Source of the DNA: Nitrosovibrio sp. Nv4
GTDB taxonomy: Bacteria; Pseudomonadota; Gammaproteobacteria; Burkholderiales; SG8-39
Length of the DNA stretch: 43,353 nt
Direction: 5' to 3'
Assembly (NCBI GenBank): GCA_945906765.1
Contig: CAMDRF010000015.1
Span: 1 to 43,353, forward strand
The translations under genes were made by a program, and so were the position numbers. The notes beneath the pieces are model-generated. The model was not told the DNA's origin. It saw only the letters and a program-made list of their open reading frames with translations, and searched no databases. Shown in pieces: positions 18,081-26,737 of the stretch (position 1 is the stretch's first letter; every line of letters begins with the position of its first letter).

Positions 18081-19846
18081 GCGGCCCCGCGTCCGCGCGC
18101 GCGCTGTACTTCAGGCTGCTGTCGTACGTGCGGCCCTATGCCAAGGCATTCTCCGTGGCGGTGCTCTGCATGGTCGCCGCCGCGGCGACCGAACCGTTGT
18201 TCCCTGCCCTGATGAAGCCGCTGCTGGACGGTGGCTTCGGGCCGGGCAAGCAGCCCCTCGTCCCGCCGATCCTGTTCGCCGCCGGGCTGGTGGGCATCTT
18301 CGTGATTCGCGGCGTTCTTACCTTTACCTCGTCCTATTTTCTCGCCTGGGTGGCGAACCGCGTGGTGCTGGACCTGCGCGCGGCGATGTTCGCGCGGCTG
18401 GTGCGTTTTCCGGCGAAGTTCTTCGACGATCACAGTTCCGGCGCCGTGCTCTCCAAGATTGCCTACGACGTGGGCGGCGTGACGGCGGCAGCCACCTCGG
18501 TGCTTACGGTGGCGGTGAAGGACTCGATCGCGGTGCTCGGGCTGCTGGCGTGGCTGTTCTACCTGAATTGGAAGCTGACACTGGTGGCGCTGGCGGTGGG
18601 GCCGCTGATCGCGCTGTTCGTGCGCCTGCTCTCGAAGCGCCTGCGCAGCATGGCGCGCGAGGCACAGCACTCGATGGGCGACCTTGTGCACGTGCTGGAA
18701 GAGACGATCGAGTGTCACAAGGTGGTCAAGGTATTCGGCGGGCAGGCCTATGAATCAGCGCGTTTCGAGCGCGCCAACCAGCGCCTGCGCGGCTTCAACA
18801 TGCGCCAGACGGTGCCGGCCGCGCTGACCACGCCGGTGACGCATTTTCTGGCGGCCACCGCCCTGTCGATCATTCTTTACATCGCGATGGAAGACTCGCT
18901 TGGGGGGCGTATCACGGTTGGCGAGTTCGCGTCATTCTTCACGGCGATGCTGATGCTGCTCGCGCCGCTTAAGCATCTGACGGAAATCAATGCGCCGCTG
19001 CAGCGCGGCCTGGCCGCGGCTGAGAGTGTGTTTGAGTTGATCGACGCGCCAGTCGAGGAAGACCGGGGTACCCGGCAACTCGCGCGCGCCGGCGGCGAGA
19101 TTGAATTCCAGAACGTAAGCCTGACCTATCCAACGCGCACCGAGCCGGCCTTGAGCTCGGTGAGCTTCGCGCTCCGGCCCGGAGAAACGGTGGCGCTGGT
19201 GGGCGGCTCGGGCGGCGGCAAGACCACGCTCGCGAACCTGCTGCCGCGCTTTTATGCGCCCCAGTCGGGCCGCATCCTGCTCGACGGCCACGACCTCCAG
19301 GCGCTCACGCTCGAGAGTCTGCGCGCCAATCTCGCGCTGGTGTCGCAGGACGTGGTGCTGTTCAATGACAGCATCCGCGCCAACATCGCCTACGGCGGCA
19401 TGGGCGGCGCCGGCGAGCAGGAGGTGATCGCCGCCGCCGAGGCTGCGCACGCGATGGAGTTCATCCGTGAAATGCCGCAAGGACTGGAGACGCTGATCGG
19501 CGAGAACGGCATGCGCCTCTCCGGCGGCCAGCGCCAGCGCCTCGCGATCGCGCGCGCGCTCCTGAAGAACGCGCCGGTGCTGATTCTCGACGAGGCGACC
19601 TCGGCGCTGGATTCCGAATCCGAGCGCCTGGTGCAGGCTGCGCTCGAGACGCTGATGCGCGGGCGCACCACGCTGGTGATCGCGCACCGCCTGTCCACCA
19701 TCGAGCGCGCCGATCGCATCGTGGTGCTCGACCGCGGGCGCATCGCCGAGTCCGGCACGCACGCCGAGCTGATCGCGCATGGCGGTGTTTACGAAAAACT
19801 GTACCGGATCCAGTTCGCCACGGACGGCGTGAAGGCCGCAGTCTAG
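18077..19846 (+). CDS. msbA: Lipid A/LPS-core flippase MsbA (ABC exporter)
   Basis: This 589-residue half-transporter has six membrane spans in the first ~320 residues. The ATPase domain has Walker A GGSGGGKTT, a Q-loop, the signature LSGGQRQR, Walker B VLILDEATS and the H-loop histidine in VIAHRLST. MsbA dimers flip lipid A-core across the inner membrane. Its position among core glycosyltransferases supports this assignment over a generic exporter. Confidence 0.92.
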   Translation: MSGPASARALYFRLLSYVRPYAKAFSVAVLCMVAAAATEPLFPALMKPLLDGGFGPGKQPLVPPILFAAGLVGIFVIRGVLTFTSSYFLAWVANRVVLDLRAAMFARLVRFPAKFFDDHSSGAVLSKIAYDVGGVTAAATSVLTVAVKDSIAVLGLLAWLFYLNWKLTLVALAVGPLIALFVRLLSKRLRSMAREAQHSMGDLVHVLEETIECHKVVKVFGGQAYESARFERANQRLRGFNMRQTVPAALTTPVTHFLAATALSIILYIAMEDSLGGRITVGEFASFFTAMLMLLAPLKHLTEINAPLQRGLAAAESVFELIDAPVEEDRGTRQLARAGGEIEFQNVSLTYPTRTEPALSSVSFALRPGETVALVGGSGGGKTTLANLLPRFYAPQSGRILLDGHDLQALTLESLRANLALVSQDVVLFNDSIRANIAYGGMGGAGEQEVIAAAEAAHAMEFIREMPQGLETLIGENGMRLSGGQRQRLAIARALLKNAPVLILDEATSALDSESERLVQAALETLMRGRTTLVIAHRLSTIERADRIVVLDRGRIAESGTHAELIAHGGVYEKLYRIQFATDGVKAAV

Positions 19847-19848
19847 TC

Positions 19849-20946
19849 ATGGCGCCGTTGCGCATCGTCCACACCGAGTCCTCGCTCGGCTGGGGCGGGC
19901 AGGAGATGCGCATTCTTTCGGAGGCGCAGGGCCTGATGCGGCGCGGCCATGAGGTGAAAATTCTTTGCCCGCCGCAGGCGCGCATTTACGCGGAGGCGGC
20001 GAACTGGGGTGTTCCAGTGGTTGGCCTGCCGATCGAGAAGAAGCGGCCGCGGTGCCTGCGCGCCATGGCCGCCGCGTTGCGTGAAAACCGCGGCGGCGTG
20101 GTGAATACGCACAGTTCGACCGACTCCTGGCTTGCCGCGCTGGCGCTCGCGATCCTCGGCCGCCCGGTGCCGATCGTGCGCACGCGGCATATATCGGCGC
20201 CGGTGCCGCGGGGGCCGCTTTCGCGCTGGCTCTACATGCGCGCCGCCGCGCGTGTCGTGACCACGGGCGAGGCGCTGAAGCAGCAGCTGGTGAAATATAA
20301 CGGCTTCAGCGAATCCCGCATCGACTCGGTGCCCACCGGCATCGACGCCGGCCGCTTCCGGCCCGGCGAGCGCAAGGCGTCTCGCGCCAGGTTCGGCCTG
20401 CCGCAGGACAGAATACTGGTCGGCATCGTCGCGACGTTGCGCAGCTGGAAAGGGCATGCCTTTCTGATCGAAGCGATGACCCGGCTGCCCGGGCATATCG
20501 AACTGGTGATCATTGGCGATGGGCCGCAGCGCGAGGCGCTGGAGCGGCGCATCGCCGCGCTCGGCCTCAAGGGTAGGGTGCGCATGCAGGGACAGCAGGC
20601 GGACGTCCTGCCGTGGCTGCGCGCACTGGACCTATTCGCCTTGCCATCGTTCGCCAACGAAGGCGTACCGCAGGCGCTGGTGCAGGCGATGCTGTGCGAA
20701 CTTCCCTGCGTGACGACGCCTGTCGGCGGCATTCCCGAGCTTGCCGAGCACGAGCGTACCGCGCTGCTGGTCGCGCCGCGCGATCCCGCGGCGCTTGCAG
20801 CGGCGATCGAACGTCTCGCGGGCAACGAGGGCCTGCGCCGCGAGCTGGGCGAAGCGGCGCGCAAGCACTGCGTCGAGGGCTATTCCTACGAGCGCATGCT
20901 CGATCGCATGGAAACGATCTACCGGAATGTCTCCGGCAATTCCTAG
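19849..20946 (+). CDS. GT4-family glycosyltransferase
   Basis: This 365-residue GT-B protein has the N-terminal loop TESSLGWGGQEMRILSEAQGL, NTHSSTDSW, VPTGIDAGRFRPG, then LVGIVATLRSWKGHAFLIEA and PSFANEGVPQALVQAMLCELPCVTTPVGGIPEL (EX7E-like donor site). It lies 2 nt after msbA in the LPS core run, so a core or O-unit sugar transfer is likely. The donor is unknown. Confidence 0.82.
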   Translation: MAPLRIVHTESSLGWGGQEMRILSEAQGLMRRGHEVKILCPPQARIYAEAANWGVPVVGLPIEKKRPRCLRAMAAALRENRGGVVNTHSSTDSWLAALALAILGRPVPIVRTRHISAPVPRGPLSRWLYMRAAARVVTTGEALKQQLVKYNGFSESRIDSVPTGIDAGRFRPGERKASRARFGLPQDRILVGIVATLRSWKGHAFLIEAMTRLPGHIELVIIGDGPQREALERRIAALGLKGRVRMQGQQADVLPWLRALDLFALPSFANEGVPQALVQAMLCELPCVTTPVGGIPELAEHERTALLVAPRDPAALAAAIERLAGNEGLRRELGEAARKHCVEGYSYERMLDRMETIYRNVSGNS

Positions 20947-20974
20947 AACGGCATCGAGCCGCTTCCCCGGGCGG

Positions 20975-22054
20975 ATGCGGGTGCTGCCGCGCGCTCTGGC
21001 GCGGCGTTTCCTGGGCATGCAGCGGCGCGAACGGCCCATCGCGCCGCGCCGCATCCTGATCGCGCAGCACCTGCTCACGGGCGATGTATTGATGTTGACG
21101 CCATTGCTTGCCAAACTGCGCGAACGTCATCCAGACGCGGACATCGTCCTCACCACGCGCCGCGCCGTGGCGCCGCTTTACGCAGGGCGGCCCTACGGCG
21201 CGCGTGCCCTGGTTTACGAGCCGCGCGAGGCCGCGACACTGACGGCGCTGTTCGACGAGCCGGGTTTCGATCTGGCGTTCGTTCCGGGAGACAACCGCTA
21301 CAGCTGGCTTGCGGCGGCGGCGGGTGCGCGCTGGATCGTTGCGTTTGCCGGCGACAGGCCGGCATCCAAGAGCTGGCCGGCGGACGAACTGCGCCCCTAC
21401 AGCGATGTTCCCGCGGCGTGGGGCGACATGGTCGCCGGCCTTGCCGACGGTCCGCCGCCGCGCGCCTACCGGCCGGCCGACTGGCCCGCACCGGCCTGCG
21501 CGCCCTTCGACGCACCGGCAGGCCGTTACGCGGTGCTGCACGTAGAAGCGAGCACGCCCTTGAAGCATTGGGAAGACAGGAATTGGCTGCCGTTAGCCGA
21601 ACGAATTCTTGAGCGGGGAATCCGTCCAATATGGAGCGCGGGCCCATCCGGCGGCGAGATGCTGCATCGCATCGATCCCGCGGGACGCTTTCCGGCGCTT
21701 GGCCACCGGCTGGATCTGGCGCAACTCTGGCGCCTGGTGGCCGGCGCCGCGCTGCTCGTCTGTCCGGACACGAGCGTGATGCACATCGGCCGGCTCACGG
21801 GTACGCCGGCCGTGGCGCTGTTCGGGCCGAGTTCGGCGCAACTGTACGGCCCGGGCAATTTCTGGCGCGACGTTCCCGGCCGCGCGGCGACCATCGAAAA
21901 TTTTCCCTGCCGCGACCAGCGGCGCCTGTTCAAGCGCGACATCGCCTGGATCCAGCGCTGCCAGCGCACGCTGGCCGAGTGCCCGGCGCCGCGCTGCATG
22001 CACGCGATCGGAGTCGAGGCCGTGGCGCGGGTTGCACTTGATCTTGTTAGATGA
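20975..22054 (+). CDS. GT9-family heptosyltransferase-like protein
   Basis: This 359-residue protein has RRILIAQHLLTGDVLMLTPLLAKL at the N-terminus and LLVCPDTSVMHIGRLTGTPAVALFGPS near the C-terminus, the GT9 hallmarks. A basic N-terminal lead (RALARRFLGMQRRERP) precedes the core. ATG 20975 is chosen; ATG 20927 would overlap the previous gene by 20 nt. A CRDQRRLFKRDIAWIQRCQRT tail may bind substrate or metal. It probably transfers heptose to the LPS core. Confidence 0.78.
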   Translation: MRVLPRALARRFLGMQRRERPIAPRRILIAQHLLTGDVLMLTPLLAKLRERHPDADIVLTTRRAVAPLYAGRPYGARALVYEPREAATLTALFDEPGFDLAFVPGDNRYSWLAAAAGARWIVAFAGDRPASKSWPADELRPYSDVPAAWGDMVAGLADGPPPRAYRPADWPAPACAPFDAPAGRYAVLHVEASTPLKHWEDRNWLPLAERILERGIRPIWSAGPSGGEMLHRIDPAGRFPALGHRLDLAQLWRLVAGAALLVCPDTSVMHIGRLTGTPAVALFGPSSAQLYGPGNFWRDVPGRAATIENFPCRDQRRLFKRDIAWIQRCQRTLAECPAPRCMHAIGVEAVARVALDLVR

Positions 22055-22974
22055 AAAAAATAATCCTGAATTTCCGTGGCGGCTTTGCCGGACTGCGCGA
22101 GGGTTTCGAGGCGCTGGGCCACGAGGTGATCGAGAACCAGTGGCTGCCGGACGAAACCGCGCTCGGCGACGTGGCGCTGTGCGTCGCGGACTTCGTCGAC
22201 TGCGCGAGGAAACTGCGCCGCACGCTGGGGCTGAAAAAGCGCCTCGCGCGCGCCAGGGTGCCGTTGGTCGCCCTCAACCGGGATGCGCCGTTCAATCGCG
22301 GCGTTCATCCGACCCGGCTTGCGCTGATCGCCTGGCTCAAGCCGTTCAACGGCTATGCGTCGCACTCCATGCAGGCGGCCGGGAGATTTTCTGCAAGAAC
22401 CCTGTATTGCCCGAACGCGGCGCGCGAATCGCTCTATCGCGCAGATCCCGGGCAAATTGCAGCGATGCGTGATTCGGCCATCTATCGCTGGGATGTCTCG
22501 TTTCTTGGCAACATGGACGCAGCGCGCTACGGCGAACACGCCCGGCGGGTGGCTTTCCTGGCTGCGCTTGATGCGAAGCTGTCCCCATTGGGAATCAAGA
22601 CGCTGTTTCGCGATAGCGCGGGCATGACAGATGCCGAACAACTGGAAATCATCCGCTCAAGCCGCGTCAATTTGTCTGCTGTCGCCGCCTGCGACGCGGG
22701 CAGCGAAAAAAGCTGGGGACTGCCGGAACGTTGCTACGGTGTGCCGGCCTGCGGCGGATTCCTGCTGTCCGACCGGCGCAAGCACGCTGCGGAGGATTTT
22801 GGCGAAAGCGAGTGGGCGGACTACGAGGGGCTCGACGACTGCATCGCCAAGGTCCGGCATTTCATCGAACGGCCCGATGTTGCGCGGGCGATTGCGGAGC
22901 GCGCGCAGCAGCGGGTGACGCGCGATCACGGTTACCGGAACCGGGCAGCGCGGCTGCTAGATTTTGCACGATAG
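22051..22974 (+). CDS. CgeB-like glycosyltransferase (Glyco_trans_1_2 type)
   Basis: This 307-residue protein begins ILNFRGGFAGLREGFEALGHEV. Its C-terminal part, LPERCYGVPACGGFLLSDRRKHAAEDFGESE, followed by a helix and RVTRDHGYRNRAARLL, is typical of CgeB-like GT-B proteins found in polysaccharide loci. It overlaps the previous gene by 4 nt (ATGA). The sugar is unknown. Base composition from about 22.4 kb becomes less GC-rich than the upstream genes, which may mean a different origin. Confidence 0.72.
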   Translation: MKKIILNFRGGFAGLREGFEALGHEVIENQWLPDETALGDVALCVADFVDCARKLRRTLGLKKRLARARVPLVALNRDAPFNRGVHPTRLALIAWLKPFNGYASHSMQAAGRFSARTLYCPNAARESLYRADPGQIAAMRDSAIYRWDVSFLGNMDAARYGEHARRVAFLAALDAKLSPLGIKTLFRDSAGMTDAEQLEIIRSSRVNLSAVAACDAGSEKSWGLPERCYGVPACGGFLLSDRRKHAAEDFGESEWADYEGLDDCIAKVRHFIERPDVARAIAERAQQRVTRDHGYRNRAARLLDFAR

Positions 22975-22987
22975 ATGGGTTGACTTC

Positions 22988-23623
22988 ATGGGATATGCAG
23001 ACATCACGAAGAGGGATTCCAATCCCATCAAGCGCTGGATCCATCGCCGTCGATACTCGGACGCGGTCGACGTACTTGTCGGCGCCAACCTGCGTGACAG
23101 GCCACGAATCCTGGATTTTGGATCTGGGGATGGCGAACTGATTCGTCTAATTAGTGCCGTCGCCTCCGTGGATGCATTGGTCTATGAGCCGTCCGCGTCG
23201 CTGATGGACGAGGCGCGACAAAGGCTTGCCGGATCGCAATCCGTGCAGTTCTCCAGCAGTCTCGCGTCTATTGCGTCCGCGACATTCGACTACGTTTTCT
23301 GCCTGGAGGTTTTCGAGCACCCGCCTCCGAAGGAAACGCTTGAGGCCATTGCAAGCATCGACCGGATGTTGAAGCCGGAGGGAATCGCTGTGATCGGTGT
23401 GCCCCATGAACTGTACTTGCCCGTACTATTCAAGGGGCTTTTTCGCATGTGTCGTCGCTATGGGAGCTTCGACGCAAGGATCGGGAACGTCTGCGCGGCG
23501 ACATTCGGTCGCCCACCATCAGCGCGACCGGTTGCCGAAATCACGCCGGGATTGCCCTTTCACTTCCATCATCTTGGATTCGATTACCGTTCACTGGAAA
23601 GATTGCTGCGGGCGCCGTTTTGA
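22988..23623 (+). CDS. Class I SAM-dependent methyltransferase with damaged C-terminus
   Basis: The frame gives 211 residues. The SAM-binding loop is ILDFGSGDG (41-49), with an acidic residue after strand 2 (VYEPSASL) and FDYVFCLEVFEH as motif post II. It stops right after HHLGFDYRSLERLLRAPF. In another frame immediately downstream (about 23604-23673) the expected family ending, AVLNSEVYFLLKK, is readable. A small deletion with frameshift has therefore removed roughly a dozen residues and the native tail. It may still fold. Lower GC than its neighbours suggests transfer. ATG 22988 is preferred to the TTG at 22964. A role in methylating O-antigen or lipid intermediates is only inferred. Confidence 0.68.
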   Translation: MGYADITKRDSNPIKRWIHRRRYSDAVDVLVGANLRDRPRILDFGSGDGELIRLISAVASVDALVYEPSASLMDEARQRLAGSQSVQFSSSLASIASATFDYVFCLEVFEHPPPKETLEAIASIDRMLKPEGIAVIGVPHELYLPVLFKGLFRMCRRYGSFDARIGNVCAATFGRPPSARPVAEITPGLPFHFHHLGFDYRSLERLLRAPF

Positions 23624-23685
23624 ACTCGGAGGTCTATTTCCTGCTTAAGAAGACGCAACCGGCTCTGCGCTAGACTCGGCACGAC

Positions 23686-23757
23686 ATGCTGCCTGAATTG
23701 ACGAAGATCCGCTTCCCGGTCGAGACCGGATTGCTGCTCGCCCGGAGGGGCGGATGA
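23686..23757 (+). pseudogene. 5' fragment of a second O-antigen ligase gene
   Basis: Codons 1-19 (MLPELTKIRFPVETGLLLA) match the start of the intact ligase gene at 25508 (MLAELKKVRFPVETGLLLA), with 50 of 57 nt identical. The upstream TAGACT-N9-ATG context is also shared. After codon 19 the match ends and the frame closes with RRGG and TGA, overlapping the next start as ATGA. It is either a scar of recombination at the ligase locus or a short translated leader coupled to the fkbM-type gene. Confidence 0.75.
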
Positions 23758-24539
23758 TTCAGGATAATCAGGCGCTGCTGTTTCGGCTGTTCAAGGATTG
23801 CCTGGCAGGCTTCTGCCCGCTCGTCATCTTTGATGTCGGGGCCCGGGACGGCAACGAAAGTATCCGCTTCAGCGAGCGCTTCCCGGATGCACAGGTTTTC
23901 GCTTTCGAGTGCCATCCTGACCTGCTGCCGGCGTGCCGCGGCGCGCTCGCGCCATTCGGCAACGTCGAGCTGGTGCCGCAGGCGGTTTCGCTGCGGGGCG
24001 GGCGGATCCCGTTCTTTCCTATTGACCACGCGCGCTCGCGGCTCGATTCCCCGGATGGCAATCCGGGCGCGAGCAGCACGCTGCGGGCTTCGGGCAAATA
24101 CGTGTGCGAGACCTACGTGCAGAACGAAGTGAGTGTGCAGAGCACGCGGTTGGATGAATTCTGCGAACGGCGGACGATTTCCCATCCCGACCTGATCTGG
24201 ATGGACATACAGGGCGCCGAACTCGACGCGCTCCAGTCCCTCGGTGCGCGCCTGCAGGGTTGTTCGTTGCTGCATATCGAGGTGGAATTCGTCGAGATCT
24301 ATAAGGGCCAGGCGCTATTTGCGCAGGTGCGCGAGTTCCTTGGGGCGGAGGGATGGTCGTTCGCAGGGTTTACCAGCTACTCGCGCTATTTCGCTGACGC
24401 TGTTTTTTTTAATGATCGCAAGTTCCCCGAGCCAATGCTCCGCTGCGCCAGGCGGGTGCTCGGTACCGGTCGACTTATATGGAAATACCGCCGTCACGAA
24501 CTAAAGCGCCGCGTCCGCGCGTTGGCCGGCCTGACATGA
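23754..24539 (+). CDS. FkbM-family SAM-dependent methyltransferase
   Basis: This 261-residue protein has IFDVGARDGNESIRFSERFPDAQVFAFECHPD (SAM site), VQSTRLDEFCE and PDLIWMDIQGAELDALQSLG, all typical of the Methyltransf_21/FkbM family, which O-methylates sugars and polyketides. In an LPS locus it probably methylates a hydroxyl of the O-unit or core. GGAGGGG precedes the ATG, which overlaps the stop of the small ligase fragment (ATGA). Confidence 0.85.
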   Translation: MIQDNQALLFRLFKDCLAGFCPLVIFDVGARDGNESIRFSERFPDAQVFAFECHPDLLPACRGALAPFGNVELVPQAVSLRGGRIPFFPIDHARSRLDSPDGNPGASSTLRASGKYVCETYVQNEVSVQSTRLDEFCERRTISHPDLIWMDIQGAELDALQSLGARLQGCSLLHIEVEFVEIYKGQALFAQVREFLGAEGWSFAGFTSYSRYFADAVFFNDRKFPEPMLRCARRVLGTGRLIWKYRRHELKRRVRALAGLT

Positions 24540-25495
24540 GTGGCATCGCCGGGCACCCCACTCAGGCCACGCCGCGCATCCTGATCTGCCACCGGCTAAA
24601 CCTCGGCGACTTGGTGCTCGCCAGTCCAGGAATCCAATGGTACCGCCGACGCAATCCGCATGCGCGCCTCCGGCTGCTGACGAACGATTTTGCGGCGCGC
24701 GTCGGCGAGCTATTGCCCGGTGTCGAGCACGTCGTCCGCTACGCCAAATTCGGCGGCGAAGGACTACCGGAATGGCGCGCATTGCTGGCGGTGCACAGGT
24801 GGCGGCCCGATTCCGTGATCGGACTTGCGCCTACGCCCGACTGGCGGCTTGACTTGCGCGTGCGGTTGCTGGGTGCGCGATCGCCTGCTCCGGCGCCCGA
24901 CAGTTCGCCGCCCCACGTCGCTGAAAAGCTGGCGTGGCTCTTCGGCTGGCGCGGCGGCGAACCGCTGCCGCCGGCGCGGCTTGAGCCGCCGCCAGCCAGG
25001 GGAACCGTGCGTAATGTGGCAATCTGGGTGTCAGCGCGCAAGCCTAGCAACCGTCCGGGTGCCGGACAGATCGTCGAGATCGTGCGTGCGCTGCGCGCGC
25101 GCCGCGCCGCGCTCACGATCGGCGTGTTCGGACTGCCGGCGCAGACCGACAGTGCGGCGCACGTTCCGGACGCCGGGGCGCAGTCGATGATCGGCGCGGC
25201 GCTGAAGAGCGTCGGCCTGGCGCTCGAGACGCCGCCCTTCGAGCGACTTCTCGCGGAGCTTGCTGCGAGCGAAACTGTGATCACGCCGGATGGAGGCATC
25301 GCGCACATTGCGGCGGGATTCGGCAAGCCCGTGGTGGCGCTGTTCGGCAACGTAAACATCGACGCCTGGCGCCCTTACAGTCCTCTGGCGCGCAACCTGC
25401 AGGCCTCTTCGCGCATGGTCATCGACCTGCAGGCCGCGGAAATCGCCGCCGCGTGGGACGCCAGTGCAGCCGGACTCGCGCCGCCCGGCTGCTAG
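24536..25495 (+). CDS. GT9-family heptosyltransferase-like protein
   Basis: This 319-residue protein has RILICHRLNLGDLVLASPGIQWYRRR at the start and VITPDGGIAHIAAGFGKPVVALFGNVN near the end, both GT9 signatures. It is somewhat shorter than the others. ATG 24536 overlaps the fkbM-type stop (ATGA); an in-frame start at 24479 would overlap more. It probably adds heptose or a related sugar to the core. Confidence 0.78.
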   Translation: MSGIAGHPTQATPRILICHRLNLGDLVLASPGIQWYRRRNPHARLRLLTNDFAARVGELLPGVEHVVRYAKFGGEGLPEWRALLAVHRWRPDSVIGLAPTPDWRLDLRVRLLGARSPAPAPDSSPPHVAEKLAWLFGWRGGEPLPPARLEPPPARGTVRNVAIWVSARKPSNRPGAGQIVEIVRALRARRAALTIGVFGLPAQTDSAAHVPDAGAQSMIGAALKSVGLALETPPFERLLAELAASETVITPDGGIAHIAAGFGKPVVALFGNVNIDAWRPYSPLARNLQASSRMVIDLQAAEIAAAWDASAAGLAPPGC

Positions 25496-25507
25496 ACTTC
25501 GCGCGCC

Positions 25508-26737
25508 ATGCTGGCTGAACTGAAGAAGGTCCGCTTTCCGGTCGAAACCGGGTTGCTGCTCGCCTTTTGCATCTTTCTGCCCCTGGTGGAGATGCCGAAG
25601 AACCTGGCATGGCTGCTCTACGTCTGCGCCTGGATCGTCAACCGGATGCGGGCGCGTGACTGGGGCGGTCGCTGGGATCTTTGGGATTCTCTGTTCGCGG
25701 CCTGGGTGGCGTCCGGCTACCTGGTCGCGGTGTTTTCGGGTTTGCGGGGGAGCGAACTCGGTGGGGCGCATGAACTGGCACGCTACGCGGTCCTCGGTTG
25801 GATGGTGAAGCGCGGCGGCTACGGCGCCAGGGAAATTCGCTGGATCCTGGGCGCTTTGGTGGTCTCGACGGTGGCCGGGCTCGCGTTCGGCTATTGGCGG
25901 CTCTGGAGCGGCGCCGGAAAGAGTCGCATGCTGCAACTGCATTCGGTCGGCCACGTCAATCACACCGCGATTTATATCGCGATCATGTTCGGCATCTGCG
26001 TGAGCTGGACTCTCGCACGATGGCGCTCCTGGGGCGCGGAAAGGCGCGCGCTGGCACTGGCCGTGGACGCGTTGATGCTGGTCTCGCTGATCGTAACTGC
26101 GAGCCGTGGCGCGATCGGCGTCGGGCTCGTCCTGCTGTTGATTCTCGCCCTCGCGTGGTGGCCGCGCTGGCGCGCGCCGCTCATCGGCAGCGTCGTCGCG
26201 GTCGCGCTGATCGCCGCGGCGCTCGTGCTGTTCAAGATCGAGGTGATACGCAAGCAGAATGACAATGCCGCCGCGCAGAATGTGCTTTCCGATCGCGACG
26301 GCATCTGGCGCATGGGGATCGCGGCTTGGGAGCGCTACCCGTGGTTTGGCGTGGGCATGGACAACTACAGCCTGATTTCCCACGAATTGGTGCGCAGCTG
26401 GCGGACGGAGGCGGGCCGGGATTTCGACGCAACGCACTACGTCCGGTCTCCGCACGCTCACAGCCTGTACGTCAACGCGCTTGCCGAACGAGGCGCCGTT
26501 GGATTCACTGCGCTTGCCGCGATTCTGCTCGCCTGGTTCGTCGCGCTGGTTCGGCGGCGTCCGCTGCCGTCCGACCGCGACCTCGCCTGGCTGCTGTGGG
26601 GCGGTGCGGCGAGCGCCTGGTTCGTTACCTGCGGCGTCGGCTTGGTCAACACGACGCTGCATCACGAGCATGGCCTGCTCGCCGCGCTACTTCTGGGTCT
26701 ATGGCTGTCGACGCCGTCCACGCGCCGCGCATCCTGA
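25508..26737 (+). CDS. waaL: O-antigen ligase (WaaL / Wzy_C family)
   Basis: This 409-residue membrane protein has about ten or more hydrophobic spans and a large periplasmic loop with the family motif YPWFGVGMDNYSL and SPHAHSLYVNALAERGAVG (H and R residues of the ligase site). WaaL joins finished O-polysaccharide from undecaprenyl diphosphate to lipid A-core. The Wzy polymerase shares this domain, but a place among core glycosyltransferases favours the ligase. TAGACT lies 9 nt before the ATG. A 5' fragment of a second copy lies at 23686. Confidence 0.82.
   Translation: MLAELKKVRFPVETGLLLAFCIFLPLVEMPKNLAWLLYVCAWIVNRMRARDWGGRWDLWDSLFAAWVASGYLVAVFSGLRGSELGGAHELARYAVLGWMVKRGGYGAREIRWILGALVVSTVAGLAFGYWRLWSGAGKSRMLQLHSVGHVNHTAIYIAIMFGICVSWTLARWRSWGAERRALALAVDALMLVSLIVTASRGAIGVGLVLLLILALAWWPRWRAPLIGSVVAVALIAAALVLFKIEVIRKQNDNAAAQNVLSDRDGIWRMGIAAWERYPWFGVGMDNYSLISHELVRSWRTEAGRDFDATHYVRSPHAHSLYVNALAERGAVGFTALAAILLAWFVALVRRRPLPSDRDLAWLLWGGAASAWFVTCGVGLVNTTLHHEHGLLAALLLGLWLSTPSTRRAS

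Noticed and set aside
16709-21838. A 29-nt identical stretch in two GT9 genes (16711 and 21811 regions)
   Set aside because: It encodes the conserved GTPAVALFGP donor-site segment; shared codon bias explains it better than a mobile repeat.
25031-26671. A 546-codon open frame antisense to the GT9 and O-antigen ligase genes
   Set aside because: Its product is low-complexity (Arg, Gln, His, Pro rich) and matches no family. Long antisense frames are expected opposite GC-rich genes, and the sense strand has clear membrane and ligase motifs.
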